From: Hevea brasiliensis
Taxonomy: Eukaryota; Streptophyta; Magnoliopsida; Malpighiales; Euphorbiaceae
Assembly: GCF_030052815.1 (NCBI RefSeq)
Contig: NC_079501.1
Coordinates: 79,566,979-79,630,978, forward strand
Length of the DNA stretch: 64,000 nucleotides
Direction of reading: 5' to 3'
Within the stretch, counting starts at the first letter, position 1. Every line of letters begins with the position of its first letter. Under the pieces are notes generated by a model, which did no database searches, was not told the DNA's origin, and saw nothing but the letters and a program-made list of their open reading frames with translations. A program made the translations under genes and the position numbers. This document shows positions 23,412-35,456 of this stretch, one piece after another.

Positions 23412-26358
23412 TGTAACACACCTATGTTTGGTAGTGCGTTCTACTGTTCTTGTGACCAGTGTTGTCCGGACAGCTAAGATGCCTAGAACTACACTTAAAT
23501 ATGATGAGGAGACATAAAATAATGAAATACAAGAAAAGAAAATACAAGAAAAATAAAGAAAAAATAATAGCAATGAAATGTAACCAAGTTAAACGAGCCG
23601 AGAACCCTAGCGATGGGTAACCGCACCGGGAAGTTGCGGCGTGGACCGTTGACTAGCCCTGGACCGCGGGGAACATTGAAAAGTATTTTTAAGACTTAAA
23701 TAAACATCTATTGAAGCATAAATATCATTAGAAATATCAAAGAAAAATTAATTAATTAGTACAAAGAAAAATGAGAAATCGAGAAAACGACAAAACTCGA
23801 TGTTACCAAAAAATCAGGAATGTAACCCGAACAGGGGCATTGTAGTCATTTGACACCCCGAGTTGTCTTTTGACCTAAATGTCCATTAAAAATAAATGAT
23901 ATTATAATTGGAAAATGTCATGAAAAATTAAAATAGTGGTACATAATTTAAAAAGCAAAAGTTAGGAGGAAAATGTGGGAAATTGACAATTTTAGAATAA
24001 ACAAACATTAAAATGTTAATGGTGCTCCACTAACTCCACCTAAGTGGACCATTAAGCAGAATTGTGGCTGAAATTAACTTCATCTTCAACCTTGGACAAC
24101 CAGCCGAAACATCTTAGGAGAGAAACCTCCATGGCCGTTGGATGAGAGCTCCATGCAAACTTGTTCAAGCCATTTTTTGCCCTAAGTTCCTTCATGAACC
24201 TTGCTCCTCACCTTATAAGGAAGAGTTTGATAACAATTTTAAGAAGTTTAGTGAGGTTTTGATCAAGCTTCAAAAGTGGTAAGTATGTATTTTTAATTAT
24301 TGTTTCATTAAACTTTGAATGGGTGTTGTGGGTAGTTGATTTATGGAAGGATTTTTGAAGTTTAATGGAGAGGTACATTTTGGCAGCCATGGAACTTCAA
24401 TAAGAATAATTTATACTTGCATGTAAATAGTGGTTTGAATGATGATTTAAATGTTTGATTGTATTGTACTTGAATTCCATGTGTAAGGTATGATTTGGAA
24501 GCTTAAAAAGTGAAAATGGCAATTGATGGATATGTGTAAACTTGTGGCAGCCTTATGAAGAAGATAAAAATGTGTTGTTTCATGGTTTGATTTATAGAAT
24601 TATATTGTTGAATTATGTTGTTATGGATGGCAGCATGTATGTGTGTATAAAAGTTTGAATTTGGACATGCATTCATGTGTTTAATTGTTGTAATTGGACT
24701 TGGAAAATTCTGGGTTATAGTGTACTTATTGAGAATGGTTATAAGCTGTAAAAATGACCAAAAATGAGTTGCTAAATGTGTTAATGTTGTGGTACAAACC
24801 AGAATTGGCATGGAAGAGTGACTTGGTAAGCATAGGATGTGTAATTGGTAAAGGGTGAACAATGTACAATAGGGCAGTGTATGTTTTAGCTTAGAATCTT
24901 AAGTGTGTGGCTCCAATTGGTATGAGACCAATTGGAGGTGAAACTAGGCACAAAATGTGCCAACTTTCATGAAGGAAGCTTACCAAAATTCTGCCTAGAA
25001 GGTGACTTGAAAAATGACCAAATCCGGATTAGTGCTTTAAAAGCCTGAAAATTGACCATTTGGGCAGCGGTTAGTGTTTTGGCCATAACTCACTCAAAAC
25101 AGGTCCAATTGACCTGAAATTTTTACCATGAATAGTTGAGACATATATCTACAATTCTTATGAGGACACCAAAGCCCATAAATTGCCAGAACCAACCCAA
25201 ATAGCTTGCACAAATTCAGGTCCAAAAACTAGCCGAACTAAAAGTGACCTAAAAATGACCTAAACCTACCATTTTGATACATTCTGTCCAGTATTGGTAG
25301 ATTGACCATAACTTGGTCTACACAGCTCAGAATGACCTGAAATTTTGCCCCGCGTGCAATAAGACATAGACCTACAAGTTTGTAGTTTTGATCAAAACCC
25401 GAAAACAGAGGAAACTAGGTCATCCGGCTAGGTCAAATTAGTATACTGAAATCCGACAAATTGCAATAAAATGCAATATACATAGAAATGAATTTGGTAA
25501 CATGTATCAATACTAAAAGGCTACAAATGTGACATATTGGTAACATTAAAACCTAATTCACCTAGAATGCATCGAGTGTCAACATCTTAGGTTGACTAAG
25601 GAAATAATAGAATTCAATAAATTAATTATTAAGCCTTATTGTTAGAGACAGTTTAAATGAGTACTGAAACACTTCAAATTGTGTATTTCAGTTAGCAAAG
25701 ACTCAGGGAAAGGGAAGGAAACACTGAGTCAGAGCTAAGAGACATTTATCAGAGGTTTGTGCACAACAGTTATTTCTTTTGAATTTTTCAATTGAAATAA
25801 ATTATGACTATTTGTATATTATTGTTTTAAATTGTGAAAATTTGTTTGAATGATATTTGATGGATACTTATTGATTGAAAAGCATTGTGAATGGAATGAA
25901 ACGACAGCTATCATGTATATTGATTGAATTCTTCGCTAGCTTGTCTAGTAGGATGAATTGAATTCCCTCTCTGGTTGAAGTGTTGAGGTGTTTGCCTATT
26001 GAGAACGAATAGAATGAGTACTCATATTATTGCTAGCTAGCTATGTTATTCCTCACTAGCCATCGGCTTTTGGGATGAATTGAATTCCTCACTAGCCATC
26101 GGCTTTTGGGATGAATTGAACTTTGGCAACATGATTAAGCTGTGTGTGTGATTTATTGATATTCATTGTAATATTGTGAAATGGAGTTTAAATTTTTTAT
26201 GACATTCACTGTCTTTGAATTTAACTATGGTTTTAAGTATCCATTATTTATATGACTTATGATTTGTGATTTAAAGTTGTATTTTGTTAATGTTGTGCAC
26301 CACTAAGACATTGGCTCAGTGATAGCTTTTCATTGCTGTCGCAGGTAGACAGACTGAC
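23412..26358 (+). repeat. Element D 5' LTR, left part
   Basis: It starts TGTAACACACC and runs to the C insertion site. It has the near-palindrome CCAATTGGTATGAGACCAATTGG near 24913 and CATAACT modules at 25084 and 25307. A direct duplication 'CTCACTAGCCATCGGCTTTT' occurs twice near 26053 and 26089. The two-hairpin block lies at 26303-26344. Two copies of the LTR exist, so the small ORFs in it are not genes. Confidence 0.92.
26303..26344 (+). other. LTR two-hairpin element (D, 5' LTR)
   Basis: Hairpin I is CTAAG/CTCAG here, with one mismatch. Hairpin II is GTGATAGC ... GCTGTCGC. AGGTAGAC follows. The mismatch is absent in the D 3' LTR copy. Confidence 0.55.
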
Positions 26359-27026
26359 TGTCACACCTTACCCCTCTGTAAGGCATAACATGATCCCGTA
26401 GAATACCTAATGAACTACCGAACTTCACCTACCAATAACTCATTAAGTACCCTACAAGGGATTTTGAAATAGTTTTCTTACTTTGTTAAGTGGTGAGCAT
26501 TTGTTAGTTGGTATCAAACATTTAATTTAAGTTGGAAGCTAGTTGAAATTTTTAGCCCATTTTATTTTTTCGCAAATTTTATAAAAATTTTGATAGAGTT
26601 TCGTCTGTATTTTGAGAAAACAGTTCTTCAAATACCTGAAATAAAGCACTTCCAATAATTTTTCTCAACAACTTCTTCAAATTCACAATCATCTCAATCA
26701 ATTTCACAAGTTCAAAATTCAACAATTCTCAAGATACTGTCAATCAATTTCATACATTTATATTTCTTTGAAGATAAACAATTTATATATATACATCATA
26801 CTAAAATTCACATTAAGAAAATCCAAATTAAAATTTATTACAAATTTTTATACAAAATTTGTACAAGTTGCTCAATACCCATTTTTACATGTCCATACAT
26901 TTATGTGCATTACATACATCAAAAGAAATATCTACAGTCAGGGTATAAATTATACCCAATAACTTCAAGCTGATAGATCCTCAATCCTCAGCAGCTCAGT
27001 TTGCTGCTCCTCTAGTCTTTAAATCT

Positions 27027-27065
27027 GCGACAGCAATAACAGCCATTGCTGAGTACTAGGACTCA
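27027..27065 (-). other. LTR two-hairpin element (C, 3' LTR)
   Basis: On the minus strand, TGAGT ... ACTCA (hairpin I) is followed by a GCAATGGC/GCTGTCGC region (hairpin II, weakened here). The 5' LTR copy at 35416-35456 has the better hairpin II. Confidence 0.5.
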
Positions 27066-28477
27066 CTGGTGCACAACATACAAAAATGATCTTTATGCAG
27101 AATTTAAATCACATTTATTTAAAAATTGTACTGAATATGAGAATTAAGTACAAAACATGAATTATGAGATTTTAATCCCCAACAATTTCATTTTTGAAGT
27201 ATCAAATCACATTTCATAAAACCCACAGTTATATCATGCCATTCGAAACAAATATAATCTCAATAGCCAGAGGCTAAGGAGAAATCACATCACAAGGCTA
27301 GCTAGCTCAAATATATGGATATCCATTCAAATCCTCTTCTACTGGCACACACCTCAACACTTCATCCAGAGAAGGAATCAAAATTCGAAACTGATTACCC
27401 CCACTAGTCATGCTAGTGAGGTGTTCAAATATATGGTCATGACATTGTGGTTTCAAAACTTATTTTAACAATTTGCTAAACATTGCCATTTCAAACATTC
27501 ACAACAACTTACAATAATTTAGATTAAAAGATTCATAAATACGGTCACAATTCACTTTTTCAAATTATTCAAAATAATATGCAGCAAATAATTTACAGAA
27601 ATTATACGTTGTGCACAAACCTCAAGCGAGTCGCCTCTTGGCCTTGACTCGATTCTTCGGGTTCTTTCCCGGTGTTCTTTTCAACTGAAACACACAATTT
27701 TATAGTATTTCAGTACCATAACTTAGCATAAATCCAAAAATAAATTTAACTTCACTTTTACCTAGCTCTAATGTGCTAAACTCGACGTTCCTTAAATTTT
27801 TGTGTTTCGGGTTACTATTCACTATACTATTCAAGTCAAATTGTTGACTTTCTAAGGCTTAATAGGTATGGGAATTCCAACTTCACCCACATACCACATT
27901 TTGGTCACTAAATTTGTTGGTTTTGGTTGTTTATTCAAATTCTAAGTCTTTTAGGTAAAATTGATAAATTTTCAGTTTTGGTGTCTAAGGTTTCACTGTT
28001 CCATTGGTCATTTTACTATTGGAATTTGGCAAAACTTTCTTCATAGAAAATGTTCCCTATTGTCTTAAGTTTATTCTCCTTTTTGAATCACTCCAGTTGG
28101 AATTTTTTAGCTCAAGTTATAGCCATTTGAACTATGACTGTCGGATTGGACTTAACCCAGCTTTTCTGGGCAAATTTTAGTTCTGGCAGTTTTAGGTCAC
28201 CAACTTGGGGTGGCCAAATGACTTGGTTAATGGCATAATTTGAGTTTGTGTTCTTCATGAAAGTTTTAGGTCTATACCTCAACTATCCACTGGTAAAATT
28301 TCAGGTCATTTAGATCTGCCTAGCTCGAGTTATGGCTAAATGAACTGTTCATTTGGTCATTTTGTACAGGGCAGACTGAGATTTTTTGGATTTGGTCAAT
28401 TTGTTCACTAGGTTTTGGTCACTTTTTGGGCATGCTTCCTAAATGAAAATTGTGTCATTTAGTGTCTATTTTCATTC

Positions 28478-28564
28478 CCAATTGGTCTCATACCAATTGG
28501 ACTTGTAAATTTTCATTTTTGGTCCCTCAAAGGGACCTTGGTCATGCTGCCAGCAGCATGACCA
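28478..28564. other. Triple palindrome cluster in C 3' LTR
   Basis: Three perfect inverted repeats lie within 87 bp: CCAATTGGT-ctcat-ACCAATTGG (28478-28500), GGTCCCT-caa-AGGGACC (28521-28537) and TGGTCATGCTGC-ca-GCAGCATGACCA (28539-28564). All three are also present in the other LTR at 36873-36959. Confidence 0.85.
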
Positions 28565-29842
28565 CACTCAATCCGAATTTGATCTCAACTCCAAAACTTC
28601 CAACACACTTCATTTGGTCACCATTGACCATTTCTCACTTCAAACTAGGTCAAATATATCATTTAAAATTTTCTCACATTTTTGTCTCTAACCCTAAGTG
28701 TCCAAACCCTAGTTTACTAATTCTTTGCATTTGATTGATTCAATGCCTATATATATGTTTCTTCATCTCAAACAAGATCACATATACTTTTAAATCTATC
28801 AAACCATGCAAATATACCCCCATACACATGCTGGCCGAAATTTCAGTTTAGTCTTTCAACAAATAATTTCATTTCATTTCTTTAATTTCTAAGTTACTTT
28901 AAGCATATTTACATGAAATTTGAAGAAATAATTTAGAGTTTATTACTAACTTTCGTGTAGCAATTTCTAACTCCCCTTTTCTCCAATTTTCTTTCTATTT
29001 CTTGCTCCTCTATACTCTTTTAGATGCAAGGATGGGGTTTAAGTTGATAATTTAGGGAAATTAGGGTTTAATTGGTGGGTTCAAAAGCTTAGTGAGGCTT
29101 ATCAATGGTGGAGAATGAAATAAGAGAGAGGGAAGAGAGAGAGTGTATTTTGGCCAAATGAAGAAGACAACCCAACAAATTCTTTTTTTATTTGTTTTTA
29201 CATCTAATTATCTTAAATTTTGACTTAGTCAACTTTAATTAAATAAATTGTATTTTTGACATCATGTATGATGTCATTTGAATGATGTAATAATTCATAT
29301 TTTATTTTCTTTTCTTTTTCCTTTATTTTTCCATGCTTCTTTAATTTAATTCCCGATTCCAAAGTTTTCTTTTCTTTGATTTTATTTGACAGTTAGGTCA
29401 GGAGTCAGCTCTCATGGTCAATTAACCAAATTGCCCCTCTCCAGTTCAACCCGGTTTGCAAATAATTTAATATTTCTTTCGACTCCCTAACCTAATTATT
29501 TGACTGGCTTAACAATTCTTTTTCGTGATTTTCTCTTTTCTACTGTGTTCGTAAGGGTCCTAAGGACCGCGGCGTCACATTTTACTATTCAAAATTTGAG
29601 TTTAAATTGACTTCGCAATCCTTCCCGAGAAGGTCACCCATCGCTGTGACTCTCGGCTCGTTTAACTTCTTATGTTTTTTTTTTTCTTCTTTATACTTAA
29701 CTAATTGGACATTACTAATTATTTGTGTTTATGGCTTCTCTAGTTGTCTTAAGTATGGTTCTAATCCCCTTAATTGTCCAGACCGACACCGGTCACCGGA
29801 ACAGTGAAATATACCAGGCTATGCAAAAAGGGGTGTTACAAT

Positions 29843-29866
29843 TCCCCCCCCCCCCACCCCCCCCTT
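29843..29866 (-). other. Element C polypurine tract with long G run
   Basis: On the minus strand the tract is AAG8 T G12 AAT (written with run lengths), directly before the 3' LTR. The upstream block TTTCGAGACGAAATTT matches element A. The G run is far longer than the GGGGG in A. Confidence 0.85.
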
Positions 29867-29899
29867 AAAATAAATTTCGTCTCGAAATTTTACCTGGTA

Positions 29900-31276
29900 T
29901 CAATCTCTGAACAGCTGTGGGTGCTATCTCCTCATGTCCTCCTTTCGTTCCCAAGTAGCCTCCTGGCCCGAATGATGGTTCCACAGCACTTTTACCAACG
30001 GTATCTGCTTGTTCCGTAGCTGCTTCACCTTATAAGCCAGAATCACTATGGGTTCTTCTTCATATGTGAGGTCTGGATTCACTTCAATTTCCTCTATTGG
30101 TAGTACATGAGATGGGTCTGATCAATACCTCCTCAACATAGACATATAGAAGACATTATGTATCTTTTCCAACTCTAGAGGTAGTGCCAAACACTATGCC
30201 AAAGGACCCACTCTTTCCAGAACCTCATATGGCCCGATAAAACGAGGACTCAGTTTTCCCTTTCTGCCGAATCTCATAATCCTCTTCCATGGGGAAACCT
30301 TGAGGAATAATTTTTCACCCACTGCATATTCAATATCCCTTCTCTTCATATCAACATAGGACTTCTGACGGTCTGATGCAGTCTTAAGTCGATCTCTGAT
30401 CACCCTGATTTTCTCTTCAGTTTGCTGAATAATTTTGGGTCCAATCATCTTTCTTTCACCCACGTCATCCCAACACAACGAGTTTCTACATTTTCTGCCA
30501 TACAAAGCTTCATATGGAGGCATCCCAATGCTTGATTGATAGCTGTTGTTGTAAGCAAACTCAATCAAAGGCAAGTGTGTGTCCCAACTGCCCTCAAATT
30601 CAATCACATAAGCCCGTAGCATGTCCTCCAAGACCTGAATTACACTCTCAGACTGGCCATCTGTCTGTGGGTGGAATGTCGTACTGAAGTTTAATCTAGT
30701 TCCTAGGGCTCTCTGAAGACTACCCCAGAATCTAGAAGTGAACCTAGGATCTCTGTCTGATACGATGGATACTGGCACTCCATGCAGTCTCACAATCTCA
30801 TCAATGCACAACTTGGCCAATCTTTCTAAACTGTAATCCATCCGAATTGGCAGAAAATGAGCAGACTTGGTCAGTCTGTCAATAATGACCCATACTGCAT
30901 CATGACTTTTCTGTGTTCTCGGAAGTCCCATCACAAAATCTATCATTATTCTCTCCCATTTCCATTCTGGTACTGGTAGTGGATGTAACAACCCAGCAGG
31001 TACTTGATGCTCTGCCTTCACTTGCTGACAAGTTAGGCATTTGGAAACAAACTCTGCTACATCTCTTTTCATACCCATCCACTAGTAATGCTCCTTTAGC
31101 CCTCTATACATTTTTGTGCCACCAGGGTGCATGGCAAAAGGAGACTCATGTGCTTCCTTCAAAATAATCTGCCTCAAATTAACATCATTAGGAACACACA
31201 TTCTACCCTGGTGTAGCATTAGACCATCATCTCTGATTGAGAATTCTGGTTTCTTGCCCTGCCGGACTTCTTCCAA
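29900..31276 (-). pseudogene. Element C integrase with chromodomain (nonsense-disrupted)
   Basis: In one continuous frame, the zinc domain [13 protein letters not shown] ... CLTCQQVK is followed by a long open stretch (31078-30194, 295 codons). This carries the three catalytic residues: Asp in MIDFVMGLPRT, Asp in VSDRDPRFTS and Glu in TDGQSESVIQVLE. The C-terminal domain (KGKLSPRFIGPYEVLERV) and chromodomain (YEEEPIVILAYKVKQLRNK, VKVLWNHH, EATWER) run to the stop at 29900. In-frame stops include a Trp codon at HY*W (31079-31081), LA*C, RRY*S and RR*H. All domains are present, so this is the best integrase-chromodomain copy in the window. Confidence 0.93.
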
Positions 31277-31360
31277 TAGCTTTTGATACTTCTAATCATT
31301 CTGAGCAGCCATTCTGATCTGATCAATCAACACCGGCTGTACATGCCATGCAACTGTTGT

Positions 31361-31954
31361 CTACCCCTCATCATTAATCTCTAAGCTCGCATGTAATGAT
31401 CTTAACTCATGTACCATAGACAAAGGAGTAAGCCGTAGACTTGCCATAGTCTTGCGATTTAAGGCGTCAGCCACAATATTAGCTTTCCCTAGCTGATAGT
31501 TTATCAGACAATCATAGTCTTTTATTAACTCTAACCATCTCCTCTGTCTCAAATTCAACTCTTTCTGGGTGCCCAAATACTTCAAACTCTTATGATCTGT
31601 GTAGATGTAACACTTTTCCCCATACAAATAGTGTCCCCAGATCTTAAGAGCAAACACTATAGCTGCAAGCTCCAAGTCATGTGTCAGATAATTCCTCTCA
31701 TGCGGTTTTAACTGGCGTGATGCATAGGCAATGACATTTCGATCTTGCATCAATACACAGCCTAACCCATTGTGAGAAGCATCACTATAAACTGTGTATT
31801 CTTTACCCGGGGTAGGTAAAATCAGGATTGGAGCTTCAGTCAAACATTTCTTCAATTCATCAAAACTCTGTTGGCATTTATCCGTCCACTGAAATTTCAT
31901 ATCTTTCCTAAGCAGCTTGGTCAACGGAGATGCCAACATGGAGAATCCCTTCAC
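31361..31954 (-). pseudogene. Element C RT thumb, RNase H and connection
   Basis: The open stretch runs from the end of RT ([17 protein letters not shown]) through the RNase H start [20 protein letters not shown], the Glu segment [20 protein letters not shown] and [11 protein letters not shown] to the tether region [11 protein letters not shown]. It is in frame with the preceding and following parts. The TAG ending it replaces a Gln codon of D. RNase H acidic residues look intact. Confidence 0.9.
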
Positions 31955-33316
31955 AAACCGACGGTACTATCCAGCTAAACCCAGAAAACTGCGAATCTCT
32001 GTGACATTTCTAGGTGGCCTCCAATTAAGGACAGCTTCAATCTTACTTGGATCTACCTTGGTACCTCTTTCTAATACTACATGCCCCAAGAAAGATATTT
32101 CTTTCAGCCAAAATTCACACTTCGAAAATTTGGCATATAGCTATTTCTCCCTCAAAGTCTGCAGTACAATTCGCAGATGTCTATCATGCTCTTCTGCATT
32201 CCTCGAATAGACCAATATATCATCTATAAATACCACAACAAACTAGTCGAGGTATGGTCTGAAGATAGTGTTCATCAGATCTATAAAAGCAGCCAGAGCA
32301 TTAGTTAACCTGAATGGCATGACCAAGAACTCATAATGGCCATAGCGGGTTCTAAAAGTAGTTTTAGGAATACTCTGCTATTGTACTTTCAGCTGATAAT
32401 AACCTGATCTCAGGTCAATTTTGGAGAACACAGCTGCACCCCTCAACTGATCAAACAAGTCATCAATGCGGGGCAATGGATATCTATTCTTTATTGTCAC
32501 CTTATTCAACTGTTGATGATCAATACACAAGTGGAGAGTGCCATCTTTCTTCTTTACAAACAACACTGGTGCTCCCCAAGGTGACAAACTAGGGCGAATA
32601 AAGCCCTTATCAAGCAGTTCTTGTAACTGCACTTTCAACTCTTTCAATTCTGCAGGTGCCATTCTATACGGTGTTATGGAGATTGGGTCCACACCAGGCA
32701 TAACATCAACTTCAAACTGCACGTCTCTTTCTAGAGGTAATCCTGGCAGTTCATCAAGAAACACATCCGGAAAGTCACATACAGTAGGGATGTCCCTCAA
32801 TGCTAGGCTCCCCATTTGGGTGTCTATAACATGTGCCAAGTATGCTTCACACCCCTTTCTGATCATCCTTCTGGCCAGTGCAGCCAAAATGATGTTTAAT
32901 GGCAGTAAATGCCTCTCCCCATGTATTACCACATCACCGTACAAAGGGAGACCAAAAGTGACTGTCTTCAGTCTACAGTCAATCATGGCATGATGCCTGG
33001 CTAACCAATCCAAGCCCAAGATAATATCATACTCTTTGAAGGGCATTTCAATCAAATCTGATAGAAAAACATGTCCTTGGATCACTAAAGGACAATCTCT
33101 ATAAATTCTATTGACCCGAACCTCTTGTCCTAACGGACTAGTTACTAGCACTTCAAAACCCATTTGGACACATGGAACAGCAAGTGAACTGACTATGCTA
33201 GCACTAACATATGAATGGGTTGAACCCGGATCAAACAGCACAAATACATCTTGATCAGAGATAGAGAATGTACCAGCTATAACATTAGAAGTCTCAGCCT
33301 CTTCCCGTTGTCTCAT
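31955..33316 (-). pseudogene. Element C protease and reverse transcriptase (nonsense-disrupted)
   Basis: The first 312 codons (33316-32378) are open: protease motif [17 protein letters not shown], block [18 protein letters not shown], the linker [20 protein letters not shown], and RT up to [16 protein letters not shown]. The next part has four stops (KVQ*, LD*F, EK*L, AG*Y) but stays in frame and keeps the catalytic [10 protein letters not shown] near 32215-32240. Two of the four stops are Gln CAG to TAG. The other two are transversions. Confidence 0.92.
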
Positions 33317-33343
33317 TGTGTAGACTCTAGCTGACGCACTTTC

Positions 33344-34558
33344 TTATGCTGACTGACCAACTGTGCCCTGACTGCTAGAAGCAGTGCCTTTACCTCTGCC
33401 TCTTCCTCTGCCAACTGATTGTGAACCTCTGGGAGTAGGACTCTGAATAGATCCTTCGGCAGTTGTAGGAGCTGGACCATACTTAGGAGCACTAGTGCAG
33501 TCTTTTGCTAAATGGCCCTTGCCTCCACAGTTAAAGCAGGCTCCAGTGGCCCAATAGCATTCCCCCCCATGAATCTTGCCACAAGTCTCACAGGGGCGGG
33601 CAGAATATGAACCCCTGCTCGACTGCTGACCAGATCTAGGGGGTCTCTGTCCAGAAAATCTACCCCTATCAAATCTTCCACTTCGACCCTTGCTGGGTCC
33701 ACTAAATTTCTTCTTTTTCCCAGAAGTACCACAAGAACTTGGTTTTACTGACTTTTCCCCCTTATCTTTTTCTGATTTCTCAGCTTTTTCTGATTTTTCT
33801 TTTACTGGGGTTGCTTCTGATTCAATTCTCTCCAACTCAAATGCTTAAGACATAAGTTCTAAAAAATTTTTGTGTCTAAATCCCACTACTTGCATTCTCA
33901 AACTGAGCTTCAAACCAGTCTCAAATCTCTTGCATCTTGCCTTGCTGGTAGAAAGGAGACTCCCAGCATAATGACTTAAGCGGGAGAACTCCCTCTCATA
34001 CTCTGCCACTGATCGGTTCCCTTGTTTCAAACTCAAAAATTCTTGCAATTTCTGATCAACATGTGCAGCTGGGATGTATTTCTGTCTAAATTCTCTGACG
34101 AAGTCATCCCAGGTCAATACTGGTGGTTCAGCTAAGCTGTGACGGATGGTCTTCCACCAATCATACGCATCCCCTTACAGTAATGACACATAATATTCAA
34201 ACTTCAGTTCATCTTGGCAGTGCAGCTTCTTAAATACTCTATCCAACCTTTCAAGCCATTACTCTGCCTCAAGCGGGTCTACTGTACCCTTAAATTCTGT
34301 AGCCCCATATTTCAATAACTTATCATACTGTCTGGCTGGAGGCAGTGGTTGTGCCACAGGTGTCTGGGGTGGAGCTTGAGCAAGCATAGCCCTAGCCATT
34401 TGTTGAAACATCGCAGCCATCTGCTGTGCAAACTGTGCAGGAAACTACGGCATTTGCAGGGCTGGTGCTACAGATCCACTGACATTCTGTAAAGCTGGGG
34501 CTTCCCCTTATGTCTCAGCTTCAACAGACTGCTCAACTGAGCGATCCCCTTCTTCCAT
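33344..34558 (-). pseudogene. Element C gag (nonsense-disrupted)
   Basis: The start ATG is at 34558 (MEEGDRSVEQSVEAE). The gag domain has YGATEFKGTVDPLEAE, GDAYDWWKTI, LTWDDFVREFRQKYIPAAHV and AEYEREFSRLSHYAGSLL. A Lys/Ser-rich basic tail precedes a complete zinc knuckle CFNCGGKGHLAKDC. A Gly/Arg tract follows. Five internal stops lie at Gln codons of relatives (TAA or TAG). A sixth TAA ends the open stretch at 33344. No frameshift is seen. Confidence 0.9.
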
Positions 34559-34726
34559 TTTAGTCTGAAGTTAGGGTATCTCTTAAACAAGTAACACATG
34601 GAGATTCCCTCCGTTAGTTCATATTCATGATGTAATGCACTGTATGTAACAAATATGGACATTGAACAATTGTACTTAACAAAGAAAAGACACAAATTCA
34701 TAAGTTAAAACATACTTTAAAAATTT

Positions 34727-34738
34727 GCTCTAATACCA
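34727..34738 (-). other. Element C primer-binding site
   Basis: On the minus strand TGGTATTAGAGC lies 8 nt after the 5' LTR. It differs from the usual TGGTATCAGAGC by one C-to-T change. About 170 bp of leader without a gene lies between it and gag. Confidence 0.88.
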
Positions 34739-35415
34739 CTAAAACATGTCACACCTTACCCCTCTGTAAGGCATAACATGATCCCGTAGAATACCTAATG
34801 AACTACCGAACTTCACCTACTAATAACTCATTAAGTACCCTACAAGGGATTTTGAAAAAATTTTATTACTTTTGTTAAGTGGTGAGCATTTGTTAGTTGG
34901 TATCCAACATTTAATTTAAGTTGGAAGCTAGTTGAAACTTTTTGCCAATTTTATTTTTTCACAAATTTTATAAAAATTTTGACAGAGTTTCGTCTGTATT
35001 TTAAGAAAACAATTCCTCAAATACCTGAAATAAAACACTTCCAATAATTTTTCTCAATAACTTCTTCAAATCCACAATCATCTCAATCAATTTCATAAGT
35101 TCAAAATTCAACAATCCTCAAGATACTGTCAATCAATTTCATACATTTATATTTCTTTGAAGATAAACAATTTATATATATACATCATACTAAAATTCAC
35201 ATTAAGAAAATCCAAACTAAAATTTATTACAAATTTTTATACAAATTTTGTACAAGCTGCTCAAGACCCATTTTTACATGTCCATATATTTATGTGCATT
35301 ACATACATCAAAAGAAATATCTACAGTCAGGGTATAAATTATACCCAATAACTTCAAGCTGATAGATCCTCAATCCTCAGCAACTCAGTCTGATGCTCTT
35401 CTAGTCTCTAAATCT

Positions 35416-35456
35416 GCGACAGCAATAACAGCTATCGCTAAGTACTAGAACTCAGT
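35416..35456 (-). other. LTR two-hairpin element (C, 5' LTR)
   Basis: On the minus strand, CTGAGT ... ACTTAG (hairpin I, one G:T pair) is followed by GCGATAGC-TGTTATT-GCTGTCGC (hairpin II, one G:T pair). Confidence 0.6.

Larger units (their letters stand above)
26359..29840 (-). repeat. Element C 3' LTR
   Basis: It starts TGTCACACC and ends GGGTGTTACA. It shares short conserved blocks with A and D at the ends, the hairpin pair and the CCAATTGG palindrome, but most of its middle is different. A cluster of three palindromes lies at 28478-28564. Confidence 0.94.

Noticed and set aside
28450..28734. 94-codon ORF repeated at 36845-37129
   Set aside because: It lies within the C LTRs over the palindrome cluster. 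No recognisable protein.
32538..32993. Plus-strand ORF of 151 codons, and similar long antisense ORFs at 40591-41025 and 12204-12464
   Set aside because: They are antisense shadows of conserved protease/RT coding sequence.
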